Positions 1-7,277 are shown, counted from the first letter of the stretch. The stretch is DNA of 10,449 nucleotides from Halieaceae bacterium (GCA_018666295.1 JABIZW010000033.1:1-10449), one strand, 5' to 3'. Numbers and translations are program-made. The notes: generated by a model from the sequence alone, not told the origin.

Positions 1-1
1 A

Positions 2-1054
2 GCGCAGCTGAACGGCTTTTTTGGCCGAGGGTCCGGTGGTTCGGGTGGTGGCAGCCGCAAGGGCATGGGCGGTCTCGTCGGCATCGTAGCGATTGTTGCC
101 CTCACAATTTGGGGGCTGTTAGGTCTCACTCAGATTGGCGAACAAGAGCGTGCTGTCGTGCTCAGACTCGGCGAGTACAGCAAAACCGCGCAGCCGGGTT
201 TGTTTTGGTATCCACGCGGTATCGACACACTTACACGCGTGAACATTACACAGGTTCGGTCTGCTCAGTTTAGAGAAACCATGCTGACACAAGACGAAAA
301 TATTGTAGATGTCAGCATGTCGGTGCAGTACGTCATTAACGATCCCATAAACTTCGTTCTCGAGGTGCGGGACCCCGAGCGATCACTCCAGCATGCAGCG
401 CAAAGCGCACTTCGTCACGTTGTCGGTGACGGCACCATGGCCTTGGTGTTAACAGAGGGTCGTGCTGAAATTGCGGTGAAAGTGAGGGAGCGACTGCAAC
501 TGTACCTGCGAAACTACACGACGGGTATTAGCGTGCAGAAGGTCAACATTGACGATGCCAGTCCCCCTACTCAGGTCCAAGAAGCATTCGATGACGTGAT
601 TAAAGCGCGGGAGGATGAAGAGCGTGTCAAGAACGAGGCAGAGTCCTATGCCAACGGCATTGTCCCCGAAGCACGCGGTCGCGCGCAGCGAATTGAGGAG
701 GAGGCAGAGGCTTACCGACAACAGGTGATTGCGAAAGCGACCGGTGAAGCTAAGCGATTTGACCAGCTGCTTGATGAATATTCGAAGGCACCCAAGGTGA
801 CGCGAGAGCGCCTTTATATTGATGCGCTCGAATCTGTGCTCTCAAAGACCAATAAAGTCATGGTCGATGTTGAAGGCGGTAATAACGTGATGTACCTGCC
901 GCTCGATAAGATGGCCCCGTCTGCGGGCAGTGGCGTCTTGCCAGGCGCAATGAGTCGTGGCCTGACGTCTCAGCAACTTCGTGAGGTCACCGACGCTGTA
1001 ACAGAGCAGCTTCGACGTGACCTCAATGGTCGGAACCAGCGAGGAGGTCGTTAA
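2..1054 (+). CDS. hflK: HflK, membrane SPFH subunit of the HflKC complex (5' partial)
   Basis: HflK pairs with HflC to form a large membrane-anchored SPFH cage around the FtsH protease, modulating its degradation of membrane proteins. The frame is open from base 2 into the window edge, and the residues before the Met at 65 are Gly/Ser-rich (FGRGSGGSGGGSRKG), as in the glycine-rich N-terminus of HflK. The true start therefore lies outside the window, and the Met at 65 is internal. Counting from that Met, a single TM helix covers about 2-22, followed by a band-7/SPFH domain (GEQERAVVLRLGEYSK, then QPGLFWYPRGIDTL). A charged coiled coil follows (about 175-245, REDEERVKNEAESYANGIVPEA), then a C-terminal tail ending in basic residues. 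The hflC start lies 2 bases after the stop, so the two are clearly co-transcribed. Identification is by motif recognition and gene order. Confidence 0.97.
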   Translation, partial: AQLNGFFGRGSGGSGGGSRKGMGGLVGIVAIVALTIWGLLGLTQIGEQERAVVLRLGEYSKTAQPGLFWYPRGIDTLTRVNITQVRSAQFRETMLTQDENIVDVSMSVQYVINDPINFVLEVRDPERSLQHAAQSALRHVVGDGTMALVLTEGRAEIAVKVRERLQLYLRNYTTGISVQKVNIDDASPPTQVQEAFDDVIKAREDEERVKNEAESYANGIVPEARGRAQRIEEEAEAYRQQVIAKATGEAKRFDQLLDEYSKAPKVTRERLYIDALESVLSKTNKVMVDVEGGNNVMYLPLDKMAPSAGSGVLPGAMSRGLTSQQLREVTDAVTEQLRRDLNGRNQRGGR

Positions 1055-1056
1055 CC

Positions 1057-1929
1057 ATGTCTAGACAAAATATTATTGGAACGCTGTTCTTTTTGGGGTT
1101 TTTCGTTCTCAGTAACTCGATCTATGTCATCAGTGAGACACAGCGCGGGGTGTTGTTGAAGTTTGGAGAAGTGGTGAAGGCAGATCTTTCGCCCGGACTG
1201 CACTTCAAGGTGCCTTTTGTCGATTCTGTTCGAAAGTTCGATGGTCGTATTTTGACGGTCGATTCAACGCCTGAGCGTTTCTTTACGCAGGAACAGAAGC
1301 AACTGATTGTGGATTCATACGCCAAGTTTCGCGTGGTCGACACCGCCAAGTACTACACGGCAACCAATGGCGAGGAATTCAGAGCGGCGGCACTACTGTC
1401 GCAGCGGATTAACGATGATCTGAGAAACCAGGTGGCGGGTCGAACAGTTCAAGAGGTGGTTTCTGGTGAGCGAGACCAGCTCATGGAGGCGGTGAAAGCG
1501 CGACTTAACGAAACGGTGTTGGATAGACTGGGCATCGAGGTCGTTGATGTTCGCGTTAAAAAAATTGATCTCCCAAATGAAGTGTCTCAGTCCGTGTATC
1601 GACGAATGAACGCCGAACGAGAGAAGGAAGCGCGAGAGCTTCGCTCGGAGGGTATGGAGATCGCCGAAGGGATGCGTGCTGAAGCGGATCGCAAGGTCAC
1701 GGTGCTCGAGGCTGAGGCTGTGAGAGATTCCGAAATTATACGGGGTAGCGGCGATGCAGACGCGACGCGCATTTACGCTGAGGCCTTTAATCGTGATCCC
1801 GAGTTCTACTCGTTCGTCCGAAGCTTGAACGCCTACCAAACCACGTTTGCGGGTGGTGGCGATATTATGCTGTTGCAGCCGGACAGCCAGTTCTTTCAGT
1901 ATTTGAGAGACCCGAAGGCCGGTCAGTAA
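1057..1929 (+). CDS. hflC: HflC, membrane SPFH subunit of the HflKC complex
   Basis: Partner of HflK in the FtsH-regulating cage at the inner membrane. The 290-residue length is normal for HflC. One N-terminal TM helix (about 5-25, IIGTLFFLGFFVLSNSIYVI) is followed by the SPFH domain with the typical ETQRGVLLKFGEV and SPGLHFKVPFVDSV segments. A helical region rich in Glu, Arg and Ala (about 185-245, REKEARELRSEGMEIAEGMR) comes next, then a conserved C-terminal part (DPEFYSFVRSLNAYQTTF) that in HflC family members belongs to the cage top. The start is well supported: GAGGAGG at 1041-1047 lies 9 bases before the ATG and overlaps the 3' end of hflK. Translation of HflK and HflC, needed in equal amounts, is probably coupled. 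No defect is visible. Confidence 0.97.
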   Translation: MSRQNIIGTLFFLGFFVLSNSIYVISETQRGVLLKFGEVVKADLSPGLHFKVPFVDSVRKFDGRILTVDSTPERFFTQEQKQLIVDSYAKFRVVDTAKYYTATNGEEFRAAALLSQRINDDLRNQVAGRTVQEVVSGERDQLMEAVKARLNETVLDRLGIEVVDVRVKKIDLPNEVSQSVYRRMNAEREKEARELRSEGMEIAEGMRAEADRKVTVLEAEAVRDSEIIRGSGDADATRIYAEAFNRDPEFYSFVRSLNAYQTTFAGGGDIMLLQPDSQFFQYLRDPKAGQ

Positions 1930-2024
1930 TCTTCTGCTGTAACTCTGCGGCTGTACCGGCGATAATGCCAGCGTACGGTCACAGGGTTGCACACGACCCC
2001 GGCCTTCAGCGTTTGGACTAAGAG
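1930..2024 (+). other. Structured spacer between hflC and hisZ, without the usual DUF2065 gene
   Basis: This 95-base gap is the largest within the hflK-to-DUF218 series. It contains an imperfect dyad: CTGTACCG (1951-1958) can pair with CGGTCACAG (1976-1984) with one bulged base, around an inner GGC-GATAAT-GCC stem (1958-1969). No T-run follows, so it is not a standard terminator. An 18-codon open frame (ATG 1965, stop 2019-2021) ends 3 bases before hisZ but has no ribosome binding site, and I do not call it a gene. Many gammaproteobacteria carry a gene of about 60 codons for a DUF2065 membrane protein here, but nothing of that size fits. Confidence 0.5.
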
Positions 2025-3194
2025 ATGGGTGATACAACACGATGGTTGCTCCCTAACGGGATCGATGAGCTTTTGCCTGAGCAGGCGGGCCGTGTCGAAG
2101 GCTGTCGACGTTTGTTATTAGACACCTGTGCGACCTGGGGCTACGAATACGTTGTGCCACCGTTGGTGGAGTTTACCGATTCATTGTTGGTCGGGCTGGG
2201 CGCGGACCTTGAAGTTCTGAGTTGTAAGTTTGCAGACAGAGAGACAGGACGGACGTTGGCCGTGCGCGCTGACATAACGCCTCAAGTTGCTCGTATCGAC
2301 GCACACAGTCTTGGCCGAGCAGGCGTGTCACGACTGTGCTACGCAGGTTCAACGCTCAAAAGCGTCGCGAACACGATTCCCGCTGATCGAAGCCCAGTGC
2401 AGTTAGGGGCAGAGATATTTGGTTGTGCCGGCATCGATGCAGATATCGAGATCGTCGAGTTAGTGCTGTCTTTGGTGGATAAAAGTCATCTGTCCGAGAT
2501 TACCTTTGATATTGGGCACGTGGGATTTTGCCAGCTTGTACTGGATTCGGCGGGGTTAAACGCTGAACAGCAAGAAGAAATACTGGCGCTGCTTGCGCGT
2601 AAAGCCAACTCCGAACTCGATAAGTTATTGACCGGGCTTGATCGAGATCAGCAACTCAAGGTGTCGCAACTGGCGTCGATGCACGGTGGTGCGGACGTGC
2701 TCAGTCGCGCGAAAGACGTTTTTGGCGATCTTGCCGGTGTCAATGACGTCATCGGCGACGTAGAGGCCGTGCTCAGCTGCTGCAAGCGAGCGGACAGTGG
2801 TATTAGCGTTTATATCGATCTAACAGAGGCGCACGGCTATCGTTATCACTCAGGCGTCGTCTTTGCATTATACGCCCGGGAGTTAGGTGCCGCGATCGCC
2901 AAGGGCGGTCGTTATGATGGTGTGGGCGAGGTGTTCGGTCGTAAACGACCGGCAACTGGTTTTGCGATCGACCTCAAAGCGTGGTCGTCGCTTGCGCATC
3001 TGGTGCAAAGTCAGGCCACCTGTATTTCATCGCCAGTCGACGCGTGTCTTGGGTTGGTGCGCAAAGAGTCCGAGCTTCGAACAGAGGGCCATGTGGTGGT
3101 GAAAGCCGTCGGCGGTGAAATCGATGTTCGATGCAGTCATCAGTTGGTAAATCGTGAGAGTGAATGGCTTGTGGAGCCAGTGGAGAGCAACTAA
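2025..3194 (+). CDS. hisZ: HisZ, regulatory subunit of ATP phosphoribosyltransferase
   Basis: HisZ is a catalytically inactive histidyl-tRNA synthetase paralogue that combines with the short form of HisG for the first step of histidine synthesis, ATP plus PRPP to phosphoribosyl-ATP, and is needed for activity and histidine feedback. The 389 residues match the family. The opening RWLLPNGIDELLPEQA (6-21), the class II synthetase-like RADITPQVARIDAH (81-94), SRLCYAGS (102-109), SPVQLGAEIFG (123-133) and the C-terminal AIAKGGRYDGVGEVFG (290-305) are all characteristic. The region GYRYHSGVVFALY (271-283) stands where true HisRS has its histidine-binding loop, supporting HisZ over HisS. The ATG at 2025 is the first possible start, because the frame upstream is closed by the TAA at 2019-2021. 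Its ribosome binding site is weak (GGA at 2015-2017). The stop overlaps the purA start. Confidence 0.97.
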   Translation: MGDTTRWLLPNGIDELLPEQAGRVEGCRRLLLDTCATWGYEYVVPPLVEFTDSLLVGLGADLEVLSCKFADRETGRTLAVRADITPQVARIDAHSLGRAGVSRLCYAGSTLKSVANTIPADRSPVQLGAEIFGCAGIDADIEIVELVLSLVDKSHLSEITFDIGHVGFCQLVLDSAGLNAEQQEEILALLARKANSELDKLLTGLDRDQQLKVSQLASMHGGADVLSRAKDVFGDLAGVNDVIGDVEAVLSCCKRADSGISVYIDLTEAHGYRYHSGVVFALYARELGAAIAKGGRYDGVGEVFGRKRPATGFAIDLKAWSSLAHLVQSQATCISSPVDACLGLVRKESELRTEGHVVVKAVGGEIDVRCSHQLVNRESEWLVEPVESN

Positions 3195-4480
3195 TGGGTC
3201 GTAATGTCGTCGTAATAGGGACGCAATGGGGCGATGAAGGCAAAGGCAAGATCGTCGATTTGCTGACCGAGCAGGCGACCGCTGTAGTGCGTTTTCAAGG
3301 TGGTCATAACGCCGGCCATACGCTGGTCATAGACGGTGAAAAGACCGTCTTACATGTCATTCCGTCGGGTATTTTGCGTGAAAATGTTGAGTGCCTTATT
3401 GGTAACGGCGTGGTTCTGTCGGCAGCGGCGTTGTTAAAAGAGATCAAGCAACTTGAAGACCGCGGTGTTCCTGTTCGAGACCGTCTTAAAATCTCCTCCG
3501 CTTGCCCTCTGATATTGCCTTATCACGTTGCACTGGACCAGGCACGTGAAGAACGACGCGGCAAGAAGAAGATTGGCACCACAGGTCGAGGCATTGGGCC
3601 TGCTTACGAAGACAAGGTCGCAAGACGTGGACTACGACTGGGTGACCTTAGAGACCGACAAAAATTTGCAGATACCCTGCGAGAAGTTTTGGATTATCAC
3701 AATCAGGCGTTGGTTCATTACTACGGCGCTGAACCGCTTGAATTTGACGATGTCCTCGCCACCAGCCTAGCGGAGTGTGAGCAGTTGCTACCGATGATGG
3801 CTGACGTAACCTCACGTCTGCACGAGCACCGGATTGCGGGTGAAAACATTATGTTTGAGGGCGCCCAAGGGTCGCTTCTCGATATTGACCATGGCACTTA
3901 CCCCTACGTGACCAGCTCAAACACGACCGCGGGTGGCACGGCAACCGGTTCGGGATTTGGCCCGCTTTACCTCGATTATGTCCTCGGGATTACAAAGGCG
4001 TACACGACACGCGTGGGATCAGGCCCCTTTCCGACCGAACTGTTCGATGACGTAGGACGTCGTTTGGCGGAGCGAGGCCACGAGTTTGGTGCGACCACAG
4101 GGCGACCGAGGCGGTGTGGGTGGTTCGACGCGGTCGCGCTTAAGAGTGCTGTTCAGATCAACTCGATTTCGGGCTTGTGTTTGACCAAGTTGGACGTGCT
4201 GGACGGTCTTGACGAGATTTCAGTGTGTATTGGATACACCGATGCCGCGGGTCAGTCGGTCATGGGCAGCACCGAAAATTACGCGGATCTGAACCCGGTC
4301 TACGAGCAGCTACCCGGCTGGGATGAGTCGACGGTTGGCGCGCAGCGCGTCGAAGATTTGCCACTCGCCGCGCGAAACTACATTGCCAGAGTGGAAGAGC
4401 TAGTGGGTGCACCGATTGATATTATTTCGACAGGGCCGGATCGCGCGGAAACGATTGTGCTGAGGAGTCCGTACGCGTGA
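3194..4480 (+). CDS. purA: Adenylosuccinate synthetase
   Basis: Catalyses GTP-dependent condensation of IMP and aspartate to adenylosuccinate, the first committed step from IMP to AMP, in the cytosol. With the start at 3194 the protein has 428 residues, the normal bacterial length. Visible motifs: the phosphate loop GDEGKGK (13-19) with catalytic Asp14, GHNAGHT (37-43) with catalytic His42, the IMP-binding GTTGRGIGP (128-136), the aspartate loop TTGRPRRCGW (301-310), TKLD for guanine recognition (331-334) and STGPDR near the C-terminus (412-417). The frame is open to an ATG at 3164, but homology begins at MGRNVVVIGTQWG. GGAGAG at 3182-3187 lies 6 bases before the 3194 ATG, and that ATG shares one base with the hisZ stop (TAATG), so translational coupling is likely. 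All key residues are intact. Confidence 0.98.
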   Translation: MGRNVVVIGTQWGDEGKGKIVDLLTEQATAVVRFQGGHNAGHTLVIDGEKTVLHVIPSGILRENVECLIGNGVVLSAAALLKEIKQLEDRGVPVRDRLKISSACPLILPYHVALDQAREERRGKKKIGTTGRGIGPAYEDKVARRGLRLGDLRDRQKFADTLREVLDYHNQALVHYYGAEPLEFDDVLATSLAECEQLLPMMADVTSRLHEHRIAGENIMFEGAQGSLLDIDHGTYPYVTSSNTTAGGTATGSGFGPLYLDYVLGITKAYTTRVGSGPFPTELFDDVGRRLAERGHEFGATTGRPRRCGWFDAVALKSAVQINSISGLCLTKLDVLDGLDEISVCIGYTDAAGQSVMGSTENYADLNPVYEQLPGWDESTVGAQRVEDLPLAARNYIARVEELVGAPIDIISTGPDRAETIVLRSPYA

Positions 4481-5274
4481 TGCTCACGGTGACGAAAATC
4501 CTATCGCTTTTCGTCTACCCCCTGTCATTGGGTTTATTTTTTGTTGGACTTTCACTGTGGGGGCAGTTGCGCGGCAACCGAGCAGCGGCAGGTCTTTGCA
4601 CTTTTTTAGCCGTGGCCGTGTTGTATTTTCCATCGACGCAAACGGGGGTGGAAATGATTGCGGCACCCCTTGAGGCACGCTATCCGGCGTTCTCTCCGGA
4701 AGAACTTCCTAACGGAGACGTCATTATCGTCCTCGGTGGTGGCATCGAGGCTGAGGGCCAGTTCGGTCGTTGGGGCGATCTGAACGACGCCGCCGATCGA
4801 CTGTTTGTTGGGGCTGAGTTGTGGAAGGCCCAAAAGGCGCCGCGGATTGCGGTGAGCGGTGGAGCGTCTCGAGGGTCTGTATCCGGCGCTGTAAGATCGC
4901 GAGACGTTCTTTTACGATTGGGCGTACCCTCTGAATCAATTTTGTTGGAGGATACGAGCCTCACAACCCGGGCCGAAGCGGAAAGTTTGGTGACACTATT
5001 GTCCGGACCGCAGCACGTGCTGCTCGTCACCTCAGCGCTTCACATGCGTCGCGCTGCGGCGTTATTTAGCGCGCAAGGCTTCAAGGTCACCGCCGTCCCA
5101 ACCGATCACCGAGTCCATCAGTATTCAGAATTCATACCGGGGTGGATGCCCACGGTCGATCACTTGAACACCAGTACGGCGGCTGTTCACGAATGGGTGG
5201 GTTACTGGGTCGACGAGCAACTGGGACGCTTAGCGCCCGCTGACGCAGAATCGTCCTCGTCAGATAAGCAGTAA
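4477..5274 (+). CDS. DUF218 (YdcF/ElyC/SanA-like) membrane-anchored protein
   Basis: Two N-terminal hydrophobic segments (about residues 7-28 and 36-53) precede a DUF218 domain (about 81-230). Domain hallmarks are VIIVLGGG (82-89), Asp-Arg at 107-108, AVSGG (125-129), LTTRAEAES (162-170), LLVTSALHMRRA (182-193) and PTDHRV (208-213). In E. coli, ElyC and SanA of this family affect envelope integrity and peptidoglycan or lipid-carrier metabolism, but the biochemical activity is not settled, so I give no gene name. The two-helix layout resembles ElyC more than the single-helix SanA. The start is either GTG 4477 (GTGA overlap with the purA stop) or ATG 4480 (TGATG); TGAGGAG at 4461-4467 serves either, 9 or 12 bases away. 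A hydrophilic Ser-rich tail (SSSSDKQ) ends the protein. Co-transcription with purA is expected. Confidence 0.88.
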   Translation: MMLTVTKILSLFVYPLSLGLFFVGLSLWGQLRGNRAAAGLCTFLAVAVLYFPSTQTGVEMIAAPLEARYPAFSPEELPNGDVIIVLGGGIEAEGQFGRWGDLNDAADRLFVGAELWKAQKAPRIAVSGGASRGSVSGAVRSRDVLLRLGVPSESILLEDTSLTTRAEAESLVTLLSGPQHVLLVTSALHMRRAAALFSAQGFKVTAVPTDHRVHQYSEFIPGWMPTVDHLNTSTAAVHEWVGYWVDEQLGRLAPADAESSSSDKQ

Positions 5275-5760
5275 TTTAACGTCACTGTAGTTTTTCCCGG
5301 TCCATCGACGAAAGGCGCGATAAAAACTGTTGACCTCGGCGTAACCCAAGTCCCAGGCAAGACACTTGCCCGGTACCCATTGGTCCGCCAAGCACTCTTC
5401 GCAACGATACCGTCTGACCGAATCCAGAATCGTTTGATAGTTCAGACCATCCCGGCTCAGACGTCGGCGTAACGTTGTTGGGCTAATCCGCAGACTATCA
5501 GCGAGCGTTTCTGACCGAATTCGGGCGAGGTCACCCGTTAGTAGAGCATCCATGACTTTACGTGTCGTATGGGAAAATCGCGCACTGTTTGGCGAGTGCA
5601 AAAACTCAAATAACCGTTTCGGTGGTTCGGGCGGTTGATCGCGCAGTCGCAAGGCAAATACGTCGCAATCGCGGCCCCAAGCGAGCCGTGCGTTTGAGTC
5701 AAGCGCGTGTGGAGTCTGAACAGTGCTCGTGGGTTTGGCAGGTGTTGTTTCTAGTGTCAT
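5260..5760 (-). CDS. Short AraC-type transcriptional regulator, DNA-binding domain only
   Basis: The 166-residue product carries an AraC/XylS-type DNA-binding domain at its C-terminal end: helix-turn-helix 1 at about 83-101 (SETLADSLRISPTTLRRRL) and helix-turn-helix 2 with its following helix at about 131-157 (AWDLGYAEVNSFYRAFRRWTG). The pattern resembles AraC relatives with an N-terminal arabinose-binding-like domain, which usually have about 330 residues. Here only about 65 residues, rich in Pro and Thr, precede the DNA-binding half, so no effector domain is evident. I chose ATG 5760 over the in-frame GTG 5766 because AAGGA at 5768-5772 sits 7 bases before the ATG but only one before the GTG. 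Three cysteines (120, 123, 133) cluster between the two HTH units. The gene is divergent from the CoA-transferase, a likely target, and its 3' end overlaps the DUF218 gene by 15 bases. It has its own start and promoter, so I read it as intact. Confidence 0.83.
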   Translation of the reverse strand: MTLETTPAKPTSTVQTPHALDSNARLAWGRDCDVFALRLRDQPPEPPKRLFEFLHSPNSARFSHTTRKVMDALLTGDLARIRSETLADSLRISPTTLRRRLSRDGLNYQTILDSVRRYRCEECLADQWVPGKCLAWDLGYAEVNSFYRAFRRWTGKNYSDVKLLLI

Positions 5761-5806
5761 GGTCACGTCCTTGTGTGTAGTTCACCCCGATCCTTGGGGA
5801 CGCTTA

Positions 5807-5835
5807 AACATAGCGCATGAACGTTATTCTGTCAG
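5807..5835 (-). promoter_or_regulatory. Predicted sigma70-type promoter of the AraC-type regulator
   Basis: On the minus strand, CTGACA (5835-5830, five of six matches to TTGACA) and TATGTT (5812-5807, four of six matches to TATAAT) are separated by exactly 17 bases. Transcription would begin near 5800, giving a leader of about 40 bases before ATG 5760. Position and spacing are right, but the -10 box is only moderate. Confidence 0.5.
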
Positions 5836-5931
5836 TGATTGCACGTATTTGATGATCTTTGCTTGTTTGCCCCCCCTCCCGGTTTTCGACTGATGCGTAC
5901 TGCAGGTGCCGACATAGCGACTCAGAAATCA

Positions 5932-5956
5932 CTCGGAACGAGGCTCGGTTTTGAGC
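5932..5956. repeat. Two tandem CTCGG-N3/4-GAG dyads, candidate operator
   Basis: CTCGGAACGAG (5932-5942) is an inverted repeat with CTCG/CGAG arms. The adjoining GCTC-GGTTTT-GAGC (5943-5956) is a second inverted repeat, and both contain CTCGG-N3/4-GAG, so the two units also form a direct repeat offset by 12 bases. They lie about 103-127 bases before the CoA-transferase start, where an activator site could sit. AraC-family proteins often bind tandem direct repeats, so the divergent regulator is a candidate binder; that link is inference. No T-run follows, so this is not a terminator. Confidence 0.45.
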
Positions 5957-6058
5957 GAATAGCGGCCTGGGTGGCCTTGAAGAGTCGCAGCACTTGATTG
6001 TGGTAGGGGCGAAGGCCTAGGGTGTAGCTGGACAGATAAGAATAAATACGGAGTCAGC

Positions 6059-7237
6059 ATGAAGCCACTTGAATCAGTAACGGTTCTGGAATTTTCAACC
6101 ATGATTACGGCCTCTTTGGCATCCATGATGATGGCCGAACAAGGCGCCCGGGTGATCAAGGTCGAGCCCATGACGATGGGAGACCCTATGCGTTACATCG
6201 GTGCAAAAAAGGGCGATATTTCGGCGCTATTTGCCAATTGTAACCGAGGTAAGGAAGCGCTTCGCATCGATCTAAAGTCAGAGGCGGGGGCGAATATTAT
6301 TAGAGACATGATCCCGTCGGTCGATGTCGTCATTCACAACTTTCGCCCAGGGGTAATGGATAAACTCGGCTTGGGTTCAGAGGCGCTTCGCGCGATCAAT
6401 CCGAGGCTCATCTACACCGCTATCTCAGGCTTTGGTACTGAAGGTCCCATGAGCGATGCACCCGCTTACGATCCGATTATTCAGGCGCATGCGGGTATTG
6501 CGGCGACTCAGGGGCAGGGTGACCAGCCAGCATTCATGCGCACGCTACTCTGCGATAAAATTACAGGCTATACGGCCTGCCAAGCCGTGACCAGCGCACT
6601 GTTTATGCGAGAAAGAGTGGGGCAAGGTCAGCACATTGATCTTTCGATGATCGACTCTGGGTTGTTTTTTATTTTCTTGGACGGCTTCCAAAATCACACG
6701 TTGCTCAGCGATGACCACGAACGAGCCGGAATGCTCATTGATATCTTGTACGACCCCTGGGTGTGTTCTGACGGTGGCGTCATTATTTCCGCGGGCAGTT
6801 ATGAAATGCAAAAGCGCTTTTTAACCGCCTTGGATATGCAGCATCTCCTATCGGATGAGCGCTTTGCCACGTTCGAAAATCAAATGCGCAACATCAAAGT
6901 CCTCAAAGCACTCGTTTCCGAGCGCTGTAAGGCGCTAAGTTGTGATGAGATGGTGGGCCTCTTGCGCGCGGTCGACGTCCCCTGCGCGAAGGTGATGACT
7001 CGGGAGGAGGTGTTGGCCCAAGATCAACTTTTAGCGAATGGTACGGTGGATGTTTATGATCACCCGCTCGCGGGAAAATCCCGGCGCGTGTTGGCACCGC
7101 CGCTATTTTCCGGTGAGCGCCTTGAGCCGGGTTGGGGTGCACCCAGCCACGGTCAACACACCGAACAAGTGCTGCGTAGTTTTGGGGTCAGTAAAGACGC
7201 CATTGAAGGGCTGAAAAGTAGTTCTATCGTCGCCTAA
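6059..7237 (+). CDS. Family III (CaiB/BaiF-type) CoA-transferase or related racemase
   Basis: Members of this family move CoA between carboxylic acids (formyl-CoA, carnitinyl-CoA, succinyl-CoA-dependent and bile-acid enzymes); some, such as alpha-methylacyl-CoA racemase, are isomerases. The 392-residue length is typical. Family features are the N-terminal GARVIKVEPMTMGDPMR (29-45), NRGKEALRIDLKSEAG (62-77), VVIHNFRPGVMDKLGLG (90-106), YTAISGFGTEGP (119-130) and AYDPIIQAHAGIAA (136-149). Asp166, in the LLCDKITGYTA segment, aligns by context with the catalytic aspartate. The usual AGP tripeptide near the N-terminus is replaced by ITAS (16-19). The substrate cannot be told from sequence. GGAG at 6050-6053 lies 5 bases before the ATG. 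The neighbouring acyl-CoA synthetase gene suggests work on acyl-CoA esters, and the divergent AraC-type gene may regulate it. Confidence 0.9.
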   Translation: MKPLESVTVLEFSTMITASLASMMMAEQGARVIKVEPMTMGDPMRYIGAKKGDISALFANCNRGKEALRIDLKSEAGANIIRDMIPSVDVVIHNFRPGVMDKLGLGSEALRAINPRLIYTAISGFGTEGPMSDAPAYDPIIQAHAGIAATQGQGDQPAFMRTLLCDKITGYTACQAVTSALFMRERVGQGQHIDLSMIDSGLFFIFLDGFQNHTLLSDDHERAGMLIDILYDPWVCSDGGVIISAGSYEMQKRFLTALDMQHLLSDERFATFENQMRNIKVLKALVSERCKALSCDEMVGLLRAVDVPCAKVMTREEVLAQDQLLANGTVDVYDHPLAGKSRRVLAPPLFSGERLEPGWGAPSHGQHTEQVLRSFGVSKDAIEGLKSSSIVA

Positions 7238-7277
7238 TGGCGGAAATGGGTAAGCGGACCACTTCGCCTCAATTGCC

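Larger units (their letters stand above)
5761..6058. other. Divergent regulatory region between the AraC-type gene and the CoA-transferase
   Basis: These 298 bases separate two divergently oriented genes and contain no credible gene. They hold the ribosome binding site of the regulator (5768-5772), its predicted promoter (5807-5835), a run of seven Cs (5870-5876), two tandem dyads (5932-5956), a GGCC-TGGGT-GGCC dyad (5964-5976) and an AT-rich stretch (6035-6048) just before the CoA-transferase ribosome binding site. I could not find a good -35/-10 pair for the CoA-transferase. That could fit an activator-dependent promoter, but this is inference. Confidence 0.55.

Noticed and set aside
1965..2021. 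18-codon open frame that could be a hisZ leader peptide
   Set aside because: It has no ribosome binding site and only two scattered histidines, so it is not a convincing attenuation leader. Only its position next to hisZ is notable.
1393..2040. Long minus-strand open frame of 215 codons opposite hflC
   Set aside because: It lies antisense to a well-supported gene, gives no recognisable motifs, and is explained by the codon bias of hflC on the other strand.
3164..3193. Upstream extension of purA to the ATG at 3164
   Set aside because: The ten extra residues do not match the conserved PurA N-terminus, and the ATG at 3194 has a good ribosome binding site and the TAATG overlap with hisZ.
5870..5876. 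Run of seven Cs in the divergent intergenic region
   Set aside because: A single homopolymer with no repeat partner or flanking gene to vary; no evidence for phase variation.
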